In this document: positions 1 through 5,155 of the stretch, one piece after another
How the letters are laid out: each line of letters begins with the position of its first letter
How positions within the stretch are numbered: the stretch's first letter is position 1
Origin: JAXGPP01 sp964436865
Lineage (GTDB): Bacteria; Planctomycetota; Planctomycetia; Pirellulales; Thermoguttaceae
Length of the DNA: 5,198 nucleotides
Direction of reading: 5' to 3'
NCBI GenBank assembly: GCA_964436865.1
Contig: CAYTFK010000424.1
Span: forward strand, 1 to 5,198
Position numbers and translations under genes: made by a program
Notes under the pieces: generated by a model
Told to the model about the DNA's origin: nothing
Databases searched by the model: none
The model's input: the letters and a program-made list of their open reading frames with translations, nothing else

Positions 1-484
1 CGTGGATCACCAGGCCGTCGAGCACGATACCCGGCGCGCCGACGCTGATGCCGCCGCCGCGGCGCTCCGGCGGATTGCTGCCGGCGATCTCAATCTCGCG
101 TTCTGGATCGGAGTTGGTGATCTCGAAGTCGCGGAGGACCAGCCAGCCACCCTGCACGATTTCGAGCGTTGTGACGTTCTTTGTCGCTTGCCCCGCCAGC
201 GACCCGTCGATCACCGCCCACTCGCCCGGCGCCGAGCGGATTGTGATCGGCCGGTCCGGCGTGCCCTGCAGAATCGGCTTGAATGTGCCGCGGTAGGTGC
301 CGCCGAGCAGGTAGAGCGTGTCGCCCGGCTTCACCATCGACTTGTACGCCAGCCCGGTGGCGAGATTCCACGGCGACTCGCGCGAGCCCTTGCCGTATCT
401 CAACACGTTCGGCGAAACATACCAGTCGGCGCCCAGGCCGCCGAGCGCAAACGCGACGATCGTCGCAGTGAAGAAGCGTTGCAT
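1..484 (-). CDS. Secreted right-handed parallel beta-helix protein, N-terminal part (3' end outside the window)
   Basis: Reading leftward from the ATG at 484-482, the frame stays open for 161 codons to the window edge, so the C-terminus is missing. Residues 1-19 form a signal peptide (MQRFF, then a hydrophobic ATIVAFALGGLGA core) with a likely cleavage after LGA and before DWYVSPN. The mature start has the N-terminal cap typical of pectate-lyase-like beta-helix proteins: WYVSPN, a Gly/Ser turn, SPWNLATGLA, then VKPGDTLYLLGGTYRGTF (51-68), GTPDRPITIRS (74-84) and GEWAVIDG (87-94). Short strand-turn rungs follow (WLVLRDFEITNS about 114-125, GGGISVGAPGIVLDGLVIH 143-161). Such proteins are exported and many bind or cleave polysaccharides, but the catalytic part is not visible, so no substrate is claimed. 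A GAGG ribosome-binding site precedes the start. The gene is divergent from the kinase at 1093. Confident as a gene and fold; enzymatic activity unknown. Confidence 0.87.
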   Translation of the reverse strand, partial: MQRFFTATIVAFALGGLGADWYVSPNVLRYGKGSRESPWNLATGLAYKSMVKPGDTLYLLGGTYRGTFKPILQGTPDRPITIRSAPGEWAVIDGSLAGQATKNVTTLEIVQGGWLVLRDFEITNSDPEREIEIAGSNPPERRGGGISVGAPGIVLDGLVIH

Positions 485-488
485 GGTA

Positions 489-492
489 CCTC
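489..492 (-). promoter_or_regulatory. Ribosome-binding site of the beta-helix gene
   Basis: On the minus strand GAGG lies four bases before the ATG at 484, with spacer TACC. The spacing is slightly short but usable. Together with the signal peptide that follows immediately, it supports 484 as the start. The site lies directly downstream of the inverted-repeat cluster at 498-532, so structure there could affect its accessibility. Confidence 0.55.
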
Positions 493-497
493 GTTTC

Positions 498-532
498 CGC
501 GTTCGGCCTATCGAACGCGCTCCCCGCGTTCG
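498..532. repeat. Three alternating copies of the 8-mer CGCGTTCG (inverted/direct half-site array)
   Basis: CGCGTTCG occurs at 498-505, its exact reverse complement CGAACGCG at 512-519, and CGCGTTCG again at 525-532. The gaps are 6 bases (GCCTAT) and 5 bases (CTCCC-type). The middle copy can pair with either neighbour, giving two mutually exclusive 8-bp hairpins in the leader of the beta-helix mRNA, ending 6 bases before its GAGG ribosome-binding site. Alternatively, as DNA, the half-sites recur every 13-14 bp and could bind a dimeric regulator. The repeats are seen directly; either function is inference. Confidence 0.6.
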
Positions 533-731
533 TTGGCTGTGCTCGGAATTTCTGCGTGGTTGGATCGCCGCCGATTGCGGTCACGGCCCCCGAATCCTTT
601 CTGTTCGCCCTCCCTGTCCGCTCAATGGTCGCCCCGCGCCGGCCTTTGTCAACCGCCCCGGCCAGCCAGCAGAAGATCTTACCAGTTCCATTCCCCCACC
701 AGAAACCTCCGCAAAGTTGCCCGTTGGCCTA

Positions 732-761
732 TTGACAGAGGACGGCATACAAATGTATACT
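732..761 (+). promoter_or_regulatory. Sigma70-type promoter for the kinase unit
   Basis: A perfect -35 TTGACA at 732-737 is followed after 18 bases by TATACT at 756-761, five of six matches to TATAAT. This AT-rich patch stands out in a GC-rich intergenic region. Transcription would start near 767-770 and run right towards the kinase at 1093, leaving a leader of about 320 nt. A second hexamer, TATACG (761-766), overlaps the -10 region. Housekeeping promoters in planctomycetes are not always close to the E. coli consensus, so the match is suggestive rather than proven. Confidence 0.6.
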
Positions 762-765
762 ATAC

Positions 766-778
766 GGTGGCGGCCACC
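766..778. promoter_or_regulatory. 13-bp perfect palindrome at the predicted transcription start (candidate operator)
   Basis: GGTGGC (766-771), one central G, then GCCACC (773-778) make an exact inverted repeat. It begins four bases after the -10 hexamer and covers the expected +1 position. A repressor bound here would block initiation. As RNA the loop would be too tight to form the full stem, which favours a DNA-binding role if it is functional. The palindrome is observed; the operator role is inferred from position. Confidence 0.4.
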
Positions 779-1092
779 TGCCGCCAGCGCCGTCGTTGGC
801 TCTGTCATAGTCCCGGTCGCCCGGAGACAGGATTGAATCCCATGTGCAACACGTACCTCACAAGAAGTACGAAGTTACAGTTTCTCGCGGAACTGCAAGT
901 GACTTCTAGCCTTCAACTTGCTTCGACAGCCGATACCGAACTTTGTGAAACAGGCCGCGTATTGTTGCGCGTCAGGCCCTTCCGGTCCCGTCGCGGCGCG
1001 CGGGGTCCGCCCTGCCTTGGCGCGGGTCCACGCCTGGGGGTAAGGTAAGATGGCACAGAGCGAGCCAGTTCTTGTCATCAAGAGGACCCGGT
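779..1092 (+). other. Long leader region upstream of the kinase gene
   Basis: No convincing gene is seen here. If the promoter at 732-761 is used, this is a 5' untranslated leader. It contains several short self-complementary elements: a 7-bp hairpin with one G-U pair (783-789 with 794-800, loop CCGT), the 11-bp palindrome GGATTGAATCC (830-840), CGTAC/GTACG (852-856 with 867-871) and GCAAGT/ACTTGC (895-900 with 916-921). Bases 841-960 are about 49% G+C by direct count, clearly lower than the flanks. A 68-codon frame (ATG 842, stop 1046-1048) follows an AGGA-like site, but its second half is Arg/Gly-rich readthrough of GC-rich DNA and it resembles nothing known to me. No known riboswitch was recognised. 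Confidence 0.4.
1080..1086 (+). promoter_or_regulatory. Ribosome-binding site that decides the kinase start
   Basis: AAGAGGA at 1080-1086 sits six bases before the GTG at 1093. Neither the TTG at 1072 (same frame, 7 codons earlier) nor the ATG at 1050 (a different frame) gives a better kinase start. The TTG has no purine-rich site upstream, and the ATG at 1050 opens a frame that does not encode the kinase. Confidence 0.65.
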
Positions 1093-2448
1093 GTGAGATT
1101 GGTGAACCGGCCCAGGACCGCCTTCGAACGCACCGCTCTGGCGAGCGGGTTGCTCACCCAGGAGCAATTGGACGAGGCCTTGGCGGCCCTCCTTCCGGCG
1201 GCGGATCGGGCAACCGGGCAACTCGAAGTCGCGCCCAGTGAAGAGCAGTTGGTTGAGAAACTGGTCGAGATGGGCCGGCTCAACCTCTGGCAGGCCAAGC
1301 AGCTTCGCGACGGCCGCACCCGATTCACGCTTGGCCCTTACCGCATCATTGATTCGCTCGGCCGGGGCGGTATGGGGCAGGTCTTTAAGGGAGAGCACCA
1401 GGTCCTTGGTCGCATCGTGGCCATCAAGGTGCTGCCCCGCGAGAAATCCACCGAAGAGGCAGTCTCCAACTTCCGCCGTGAAATCCGCGCGCAGGCCCGC
1501 CTCGATCACCCTAACCTCGTCCGCGCACTCGATGCCGGCGAGGATGCCAGCGTCCATTTTCTGGTGACCGAGTACGTTCCCGGCAGCGACCTGCGGAAAC
1601 TGGTCCGCCGCAAAGGTCCGCTCACCATGCAGGCCGCGGCGAGCATCGTTTCGCAAGCCGCCGCGGGGCTCCAACACGCCCACGCCCGCGGCATCATTCA
1701 CCGCGACATCAAGCCCGGCAACGTGCTTGTCACGCCGGACGGGCATGCCAAGGTCTCCGACCTTGGTCTCGCCGGTTGGCTCGAAGGCACCGGGGAGGAA
1801 GACCCGCGGCTCGGCAAGATCGTCGGTACGGCCGACTACGTCTCGCCCGACCATATCCGCTTCCCCTGGGAGCCGACTCCGGCCTGGGACATCTACTCCC
1901 TCGGCTGCACCCTGTATTACGCGGTGACCGGAAAGGTCCCCTTCCCCCGCGGCACGACCGCCGACAAGGTGCGCGCGCACCTCGAACGGCAGCCGATCGA
2001 CCCTCGCCGCCTCAATCACAAACTCGATGCCACGTTCGTCGAAGTCATGGCCGAGATGCTTGCCAAGGATCCGGCCGAACGGATTCCTACGGCCGCCGAT
2101 GTGGTGGCCCGGCTGGCGCCATGGACCGTCAGTCCCGATGCCATGGCGATCGGGCTCCACCCCGTGGAGGCACCACGGTCGGTTGGCAGTCCCGACCAGG
2201 AGACTCAGGACGACCTGCCTGAAGCGATGGACGACGCGGCGGTTGCGCCGCCCGGTTGGACGCGTAGCGAAACCCGGGGCCAATTGCACTCGCCACCGAG
2301 CAAACGCGTACCCCGCCAGCCAGAGCGCGAACCTTCCGAGCCCGAAGAGCCGCCCGACATGTTGGTCCCCCTGGTATTCCTGGTGCTGCTCCCGGCCGGG
2401 TTTATCGCGACGATGGCCCTCGTGTGGTGGCTCGTGGCAGGGGTGTAG
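1093..2448 (+). CDS. PknB-type serine/threonine protein kinase with C-terminal membrane anchor
   Basis: Encodes 451 residues from GTG 1093. Residues 1-80 are a helical extension (TAFERTALASGLLTQEQLDEA; LVEMGRLNLWQAKQL) typical of planctomycete kinases, probably for interaction. The kinase domain starts at LGPYRIIDSLG. Visible motifs are the Gly loop GRGGMG (90-95), VAIK with Lys112, helix-C Glu130, HRDIKPGN (203-210, catalytic Asp205), DLG replacing DFG (223-225), GTADYVSPD with SPD replacing APE (251-253), DIYSLG (Asp266) and Arg330. All catalytic residues are present, so it should be active and phosphorylate Ser/Thr. A Pro/Glu-rich linker (about 355-422) leads to one hydrophobic helix (426-448) at the extreme C-terminus, with almost nothing beyond it. 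The protein is therefore tail-anchored and lacks the extracytoplasmic sensor common in this family. The next gene starts one base after its stop. Confidence 0.95.
   Translation: MRLVNRPRTAFERTALASGLLTQEQLDEALAALLPAADRATGQLEVAPSEEQLVEKLVEMGRLNLWQAKQLRDGRTRFTLGPYRIIDSLGRGGMGQVFKGEHQVLGRIVAIKVLPREKSTEEAVSNFRREIRAQARLDHPNLVRALDAGEDASVHFLVTEYVPGSDLRKLVRRKGPLTMQAAASIVSQAAAGLQHAHARGIIHRDIKPGNVLVTPDGHAKVSDLGLAGWLEGTGEEDPRLGKIVGTADYVSPDHIRFPWEPTPAWDIYSLGCTLYYAVTGKVPFPRGTTADKVRAHLERQPIDPRRLNHKLDATFVEVMAEMLAKDPAERIPTAADVVARLAPWTVSPDAMAIGLHPVEAPRSVGSPDQETQDDLPEAMDDAAVAPPGWTRSETRGQLHSPPSKRVPRQPEREPSEPEEPPDMLVPLVFLVLLPAGFIATMALVWWLVAGV
2439..2443 (+). promoter_or_regulatory. Ribosome-binding site of the membrane protein gene, inside the kinase 3' end
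   Basis: AGGGG at 2439-2443 lies within the last codons of the kinase gene, six bases before the GTG at 2450. It explains how a gene beginning one base after the TAG stop (2446-2448) can be translated, and suggests coupling to kinase translation. Confidence 0.6.
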
Positions 2449-2449
2449 T

Positions 2450-3064
2450 GTGAGGTCCACTCGCCGCACCGCACGAAAGACCGACCGCGGCCGTGCCTTC
2501 GCATGGTCGCTGTGGGGCTGGCTCCTGCAAATCGTTCAGTTCGCCGCCAGTCTCGTGCCGAGGCGGCGATCCCGCGCAGCACGCCGCGCGCGTGCACCCC
2601 GCCCCGTCCACCGCCGCACATTTTTGCGTTACCTCCGGTCGCATCCGTTTCGGACATCCTATTCCCTCGTGCGCGAACCAGAGCACGCCGAACTCGGCGG
2701 GCGACCTGCCGCGTCGCGATCGGCACGAGGGCTAGTCGCCGGACCAGGGCTCTGGCTCGTCGTTCTCCTGGCGGCCGTCCTGCTGGCATGGCAGTTCTTG
2801 GGCGCCAGTACGATCCCACTGGCTACGGGGCTCATGGGAGCCGCGATCGAACTCCGCTGGCGCCGGTCCGCGCACGACAACCCACCCTGGCGCGGCTTCG
2901 TGGGCGGAATCCTGGGTGCCTCGATCGGTGCCGCGGCAGTCTATCTAGTCGGTTCGCTGGCCGCCGTGGGCCAAACCCTCCTTCGCGTACTTCTTCTGGG
3001 GGTCGTGGCGGCGTTCGCCCTCCGCGTCGCCCGCTGGCTCAGCGCGCTTCGCCGGCGGCGTTGA
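2450..3064 (+). CDS. Arg-rich multi-pass membrane protein of unknown function, paired with the kinase
   Basis: Encodes 204 residues from GTG 2450. I do not recognise the family. The N-terminus is strongly basic (RSTRRTARK), followed by a moderately hydrophobic stretch (16-36, FAWSLWGWLLQIVQFAASLV) and an Arg-rich segment (38-63). Clear hydrophobic helices follow at about 100-119 (LWLVVLLAAVLLAWQFLGAS), 149-171 (Gly/Ala-rich) and 174-196, with a possible short one at 120-134. The protein ends in RRRR, suggesting a cytoplasmic tail. The frame is preferred because it alone gives coherent membrane segments; two overlapping frames give only Pro/Arg/Ala-rich text. It forms a unit with the kinase (one intervening base, AGGGG site). 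A substrate, anchor or partner of the kinase is plausible but inferred only from position. Confidence 0.72.
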   Translation: MRSTRRTARKTDRGRAFAWSLWGWLLQIVQFAASLVPRRRSRAARRARAPRPVHRRTFLRYLRSHPFRTSYSLVREPEHAELGGRPAASRSARGLVAGPGLWLVVLLAAVLLAWQFLGASTIPLATGLMGAAIELRWRRSAHDNPPWRGFVGGILGASIGAAAVYLVGSLAAVGQTLLRVLLLGVVAAFALRVARWLSALRRRR

Positions 3065-3071
3065 CGTCGCC
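3054..3071 (+). terminator. Hairpin over the convergent gene junction (weak terminator candidate)
   Basis: GGCGGCG (3054-3060) can pair with CGTCGCC (3065-3071), with one G-U pair and the loop TTGA. The loop contains the TGA stop of the membrane protein gene (3062-3064). No T-run follows, so it is not a standard intrinsic terminator. On the other strand the G-U pair becomes an A-C mismatch, so the structure favours the rightward transcript. Only 10 bp separate the two convergent stop codons, so transcripts must overlap unless termination occurs here or inside a gene. Confidence 0.25.
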
Positions 3072-3074
3072 CGT

Positions 3075-3803
3075 TCACGCGAGCATCGGCCGCACAAGAT
3101 CATAGCCCACCGCGAAGATTGCCGCGTCGATCAGCAGATGGCTAAGCCACGGCCCCCACAGGGAATCACTGCGGTGGTAGATCCACGCCCACGCGGCCCC
3201 GCCAATCGCCACCGCCAGGGAAAAAATCCATGTCGCCGGCGAGAGCCAGCCCAGATAGAAGCCCAGAACTAGGATATGGTGCAGCATGAATCCCAGGCTT
3301 GAGACCACGATCGCCACACCCAGCGAGACTCGCTCCCGCAGGCGGCCGAAGACGAACCATCGCCAGTAATACTCCTCAAGGAACGAGTGAACGACCGAAT
3401 AAAACGTCCCCAGCGCGGCATAGCCGAGCAGTGTCTCCACGCCGAAGCTGGCCACCTTGCGCCGCACCGCCTCCCCGGCCTCGCTGGCCGGACTCAAGTA
3501 TCCGATCGGGTTAAGCCACGCGTAATACAGCGCCAGCGCCCCCGCGAAAATGGTCAGTCCAAACACGATCCCCTCCGCAAGCCCCGCTCGTTGCGGCCGG
3601 GTGATCCGAACCCGGTATCGCTCGATGACTAATGCCCAGGCAATGGGAAACAGAAATTGCAGCGTCTTGCCGATCCCATAGGCCGTCTGCTGCAGTCCCG
3701 CGGCGCTGTCGGCGAGGGCGACAAAGTAGACCCACGTCACGAGCGTCGGAAACAGCATCGCGAATGCAATCGCGGCCCAAGCGGCACGGTGTGAGGTGGT
3801 CAC
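3075..3803 (-). CDS. CPBP-family intramembrane glutamic endopeptidase homologue (Rce1/Abi-like)
   Basis: Encodes 242 residues from GTG 3803, preceded by AGG and a 7-base spacer. It is a multi-pass membrane protein with hydrophobic segments at about 8-30, 44-62, 76-97, 121-141, 158-180, 189-208 and 218-236. The three signature motifs of the CPBP (Rce1/CAAX-protease-like) family are intact: EEYYWR (143-148, EExxxR), FMLHH (172-176, FxxxH) and HLLID (222-226, HxxxN/D). The conserved Glu and His residues are those expected for a glutamate-type protease in the membrane plane. Bacterial members cleave or process membrane-linked peptides in some systems (bacteriocin immunity, protein sorting); the substrate here is unknown. 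The frame continues open upstream to 4214, but that part overlaps the DUF6807 gene and is Arg/Gly-rich noise. It lies 122 bp after the DUF6807 stop, same strand, so possibly the last gene of that transcript. Confidence 0.9.
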   Translation of the reverse strand: MTTSHRAAWAAIAFAMLFPTLVTWVYFVALADSAAGLQQTAYGIGKTLQFLFPIAWALVIERYRVRITRPQRAGLAEGIVFGLTIFAGALALYYAWLNPIGYLSPASEAGEAVRRKVASFGVETLLGYAALGTFYSVVHSFLEEYYWRWFVFGRLRERVSLGVAIVVSSLGFMLHHILVLGFYLGWLSPATWIFSLAVAIGGAAWAWIYHRSDSLWGPWLSHLLIDAAIFAVGYDLVRPMLA

Positions 3804-3925
3804 GAGGAAACCTGCCAGCGGTGGGGGAGGGGTGGTCGGGTGGCGCAGCCTGCCAGACTCGCGGCGAGCCGCGTTTCGCAAACATCTTGGCGACGGAACC
3901 TGCCGGATATCACGGTCGCCGCGGC
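3804..3925 (-). other. 122-bp spacer between the DUF6807 and CPBP genes
   Basis: No gene. CCTGCCAG occurs twice (3811-3818 and 3849-3856), with a one-mismatch third copy CCTGCCGG (3899-3906). A 14-bp inverted repeat, CGCGGC-GA-GCCGCG, lies at 3860-3873. On the minus strand no T-run follows the hairpin, so it is not a standard intrinsic terminator. No good -35/-10 pair for an independent CPBP promoter was seen. In GC-rich DNA, 8-base repeats may be chance. Confidence 0.35.
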
Positions 3926-4897
3926 TCAACGGGGCTGTCGTTCCATAGAAGGAAGCGGTTCCTCGGCGAAGGCCTTCCAGAGCGGTTCCACAGCCGCCCG
4001 TGCGGGCACCCCCGCATGCACCCACAGGCCGTAGCGAAGCCGCAATGGCTTTTGGGGCTCGATCACCAGCGGTCCGGACAACGTCAGGCAGGCCCCCATC
4101 CAGCCATCGCCACGTACGTGGAACGGCGCCGGATGGTTGGGATTGGCCGGGTGATCCATAAGCGTGATTCCTCCGGTTGCGTCGCGAGTGACCGGCCCGC
4201 TGTAGTCCACCCATCGCGAAGGCTGCCGAAAGATCTCTGCCTCGCCCAGACGCCCCTCGGAGTCCAGGATTCGCCCGCCGCCGTCGAGCACCCCGATCGT
4301 CTTTGCCATCCGCACGCCGATGATCCCGAAACCGGTCTCACCCAGCGTCACCGGTCGGTCGTCGGGCGGTCGCAGTTCCAGGTCGATCGCCATCCGCCAT
4401 TGTCCCGCCTCGAGCGGTTCGACGGCGATGCGGCGGCGTTCAATGAGAACGGTCTTGCCGTCGCTCGCTTGCCAGGCATTCACCGCCAGCAGCCATGCCT
4501 GATCGGGTCCATCCTGGTATTGCTCAACCCTCTGGCAGATGATCCTTGCCGCTGTCCGATCCTCCCAGAAGCTAACGCCACCGACAGACTGATGCGAGAT
4601 CCACACCGAATTGTGATGACTGTGCGAGACCGGATCGTGTGGATGGCCCATCCGCGTGTAGGACACGCCAGCCGGTCCTACCAGAGGGTAAAGAAATGGC
4701 CGCTGAAGCGTGGGGGCGAAATGAAACCGCGTGAGTTCTCGTCCCAGGTGCACAAATGATGCCTCATCGTGCGGCAGCGGAAGCACCTGCACTTCGGGCA
4801 CCGGCCTGGCTTCTGGCAGATCGCTTTCACCGGCCAGCGCCGGTAGAGACGCAAACAATGCGGTTGACGTCAGTATGAAGCTGCAATAGCGCTGCAT
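3926..4897 (-). CDS. Secreted DUF6807 ('PmoA family') protein
   Basis: Encodes 323 residues from ATG 4897, which has AGG seven bases upstream. Residues 1-22 are a signal peptide (MQRYCSFILTSTALFASLPALA) with an AxA-type cleavage site before GESD; starting further upstream would bury it. Features of the DUF6807 family are RPFLYPLVGPAGVSYTR (66-82), the His-rich HPHDPVSHSHHNSVWISH (85-102), SFWED (109-113), ETGFGIIGVRMA (187-198), ITLMDHPANPNHP (244-256) and the closing LRLRYGLWVHAG (285-296). The family is often labelled 'methane oxygenase PmoA' in databases, but it is soluble and unrelated to the membrane subunit of particulate methane monooxygenase. It is common in planctomycetes and other polymer degraders; its biochemical role is unknown to me. 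Conserved His residues might bind a metal or sugar (inference). It follows the hydrolase gene by 23 bp, so the two are probably cotranscribed. Confidence 0.9.
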   Translation of the reverse strand: MQRYCSFILTSTALFASLPALAGESDLPEARPVPEVQVLPLPHDEASFVHLGRELTRFHFAPTLQRPFLYPLVGPAGVSYTRMGHPHDPVSHSHHNSVWISHQSVGGVSFWEDRTAARIICQRVEQYQDGPDQAWLLAVNAWQASDGKTVLIERRRIAVEPLEAGQWRMAIDLELRPPDDRPVTLGETGFGIIGVRMAKTIGVLDGGGRILDSEGRLGEAEIFRQPSRWVDYSGPVTRDATGGITLMDHPANPNHPAPFHVRGDGWMGACLTLSGPLVIEPQKPLRLRYGLWVHAGVPARAAVEPLWKAFAEEPLPSMERQPR

Positions 4898-4920
4898 GGC
4901 GAAACCTATTGTAACGATTG

Positions 4921-5155
4921 TCAACGATGCTGATTGAAGAGCCACTCCGTCAGTCCCGGCTCGCGATACGCCGGCACCCAAGCGTGATGTCCGACCCCCG
5001 GATACTCGGTGTACAGAACACGACCTCCCGCTCCGCGGATCGCGGCAGCCAGCCGCCGCGATTGGCTCACGGGGACGACTTCGTCATCCGCCCCGTGAAA
5101 GAACCACATCGGGATACCTGTCAGCTCCGCGCCGCGCGAGTTGTCGCCGCCGCCG
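4921..5155 (-). CDS. Alpha/beta hydrolase (carboxylesterase/dienelactone-hydrolase-like), C-terminal 77 residues
   Basis: Only the C-terminus is present because genomic sequence stops at about 5155, where an adapter begins. The visible residues contain the late part of an alpha/beta hydrolase catalytic site: MWFFHGADDEVVPVSQSRR, where the second Asp matches the acid in HGxxDxxVP, followed by a helix (LAAAIRGAGG), the strand RVLYTEYP, and GVGHHAW, whose first His is the expected catalytic base. The ending EPGLTEWLFNQHR matches planctomycete esterases/phospholipase-carboxylesterase-like proteins that end in a WLF(A/N)Q-type motif. The nucleophilic Ser and any signal peptide lie outside the window. 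An apparent GTG start at 5172 giving MCSSDL is encoded by adapter sequence and is not real. The stop at 4921-4923 is 23 bp before the DUF6807 start. Confidence 0.85.

Noticed and set aside
90..584. Minus-strand frame of 164 codons overlapping the beta-helix gene
   Set aside because: It is in a different frame from the beta-helix gene. The product is Arg/His/Gly-rich, has no recognisable fold and no ribosome-binding site.
624..652. Possible leftward promoter for the beta-helix gene: perfect TTGACA on the minus strand (652-647)
   Set aside because: At 17 bases the -10 hexamer is ACCATT, only two of six matches to TATAAT, so support is too weak to list as a promoter.
830..840. GGATTGAATCC as a CRISPR repeat end or tRNA T-arm
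   Set aside because: It is a single copy with no spacers or second repeat, and no acceptor, D or anticodon arms can be built around it.
2..1048. Long open frame on the plus strand across the left end
   Set aside because: It is antisense to the beta-helix gene and continues through the intergenic region. Its translation is Arg/Pro/His-rich with no domain or signal sequence.
842..1048. 68-codon small gene ahead of the kinase
   Set aside because: The first half is plausible text, but the second half is Arg/Gly/Pro-rich readthrough of GC-rich DNA and no family is recognisable. It is kept only as a testable option within the leader.
1050..1241. ATG at 1050 with an upstream AAGGTAAG as the kinase start
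   Set aside because: It is in a different frame from the kinase, and no frameshift signature was seen. GTG 1093 has AAGAGGA at good spacing in the correct frame.
1078..2469. 463-codon antisense frame covering the whole kinase gene
   Set aside because: This is a common by-product of high GC at third codon positions. The sense strand has every kinase motif, while the antisense product is Gly/Arg/His-rich without domains.
3632..4759. 375-codon plus-strand frame antisense to the DUF6807 gene
   Set aside because: The minus strand encodes a coherent secreted DUF6807 protein. The plus frame is Arg/Pro/His-rich with no motif.
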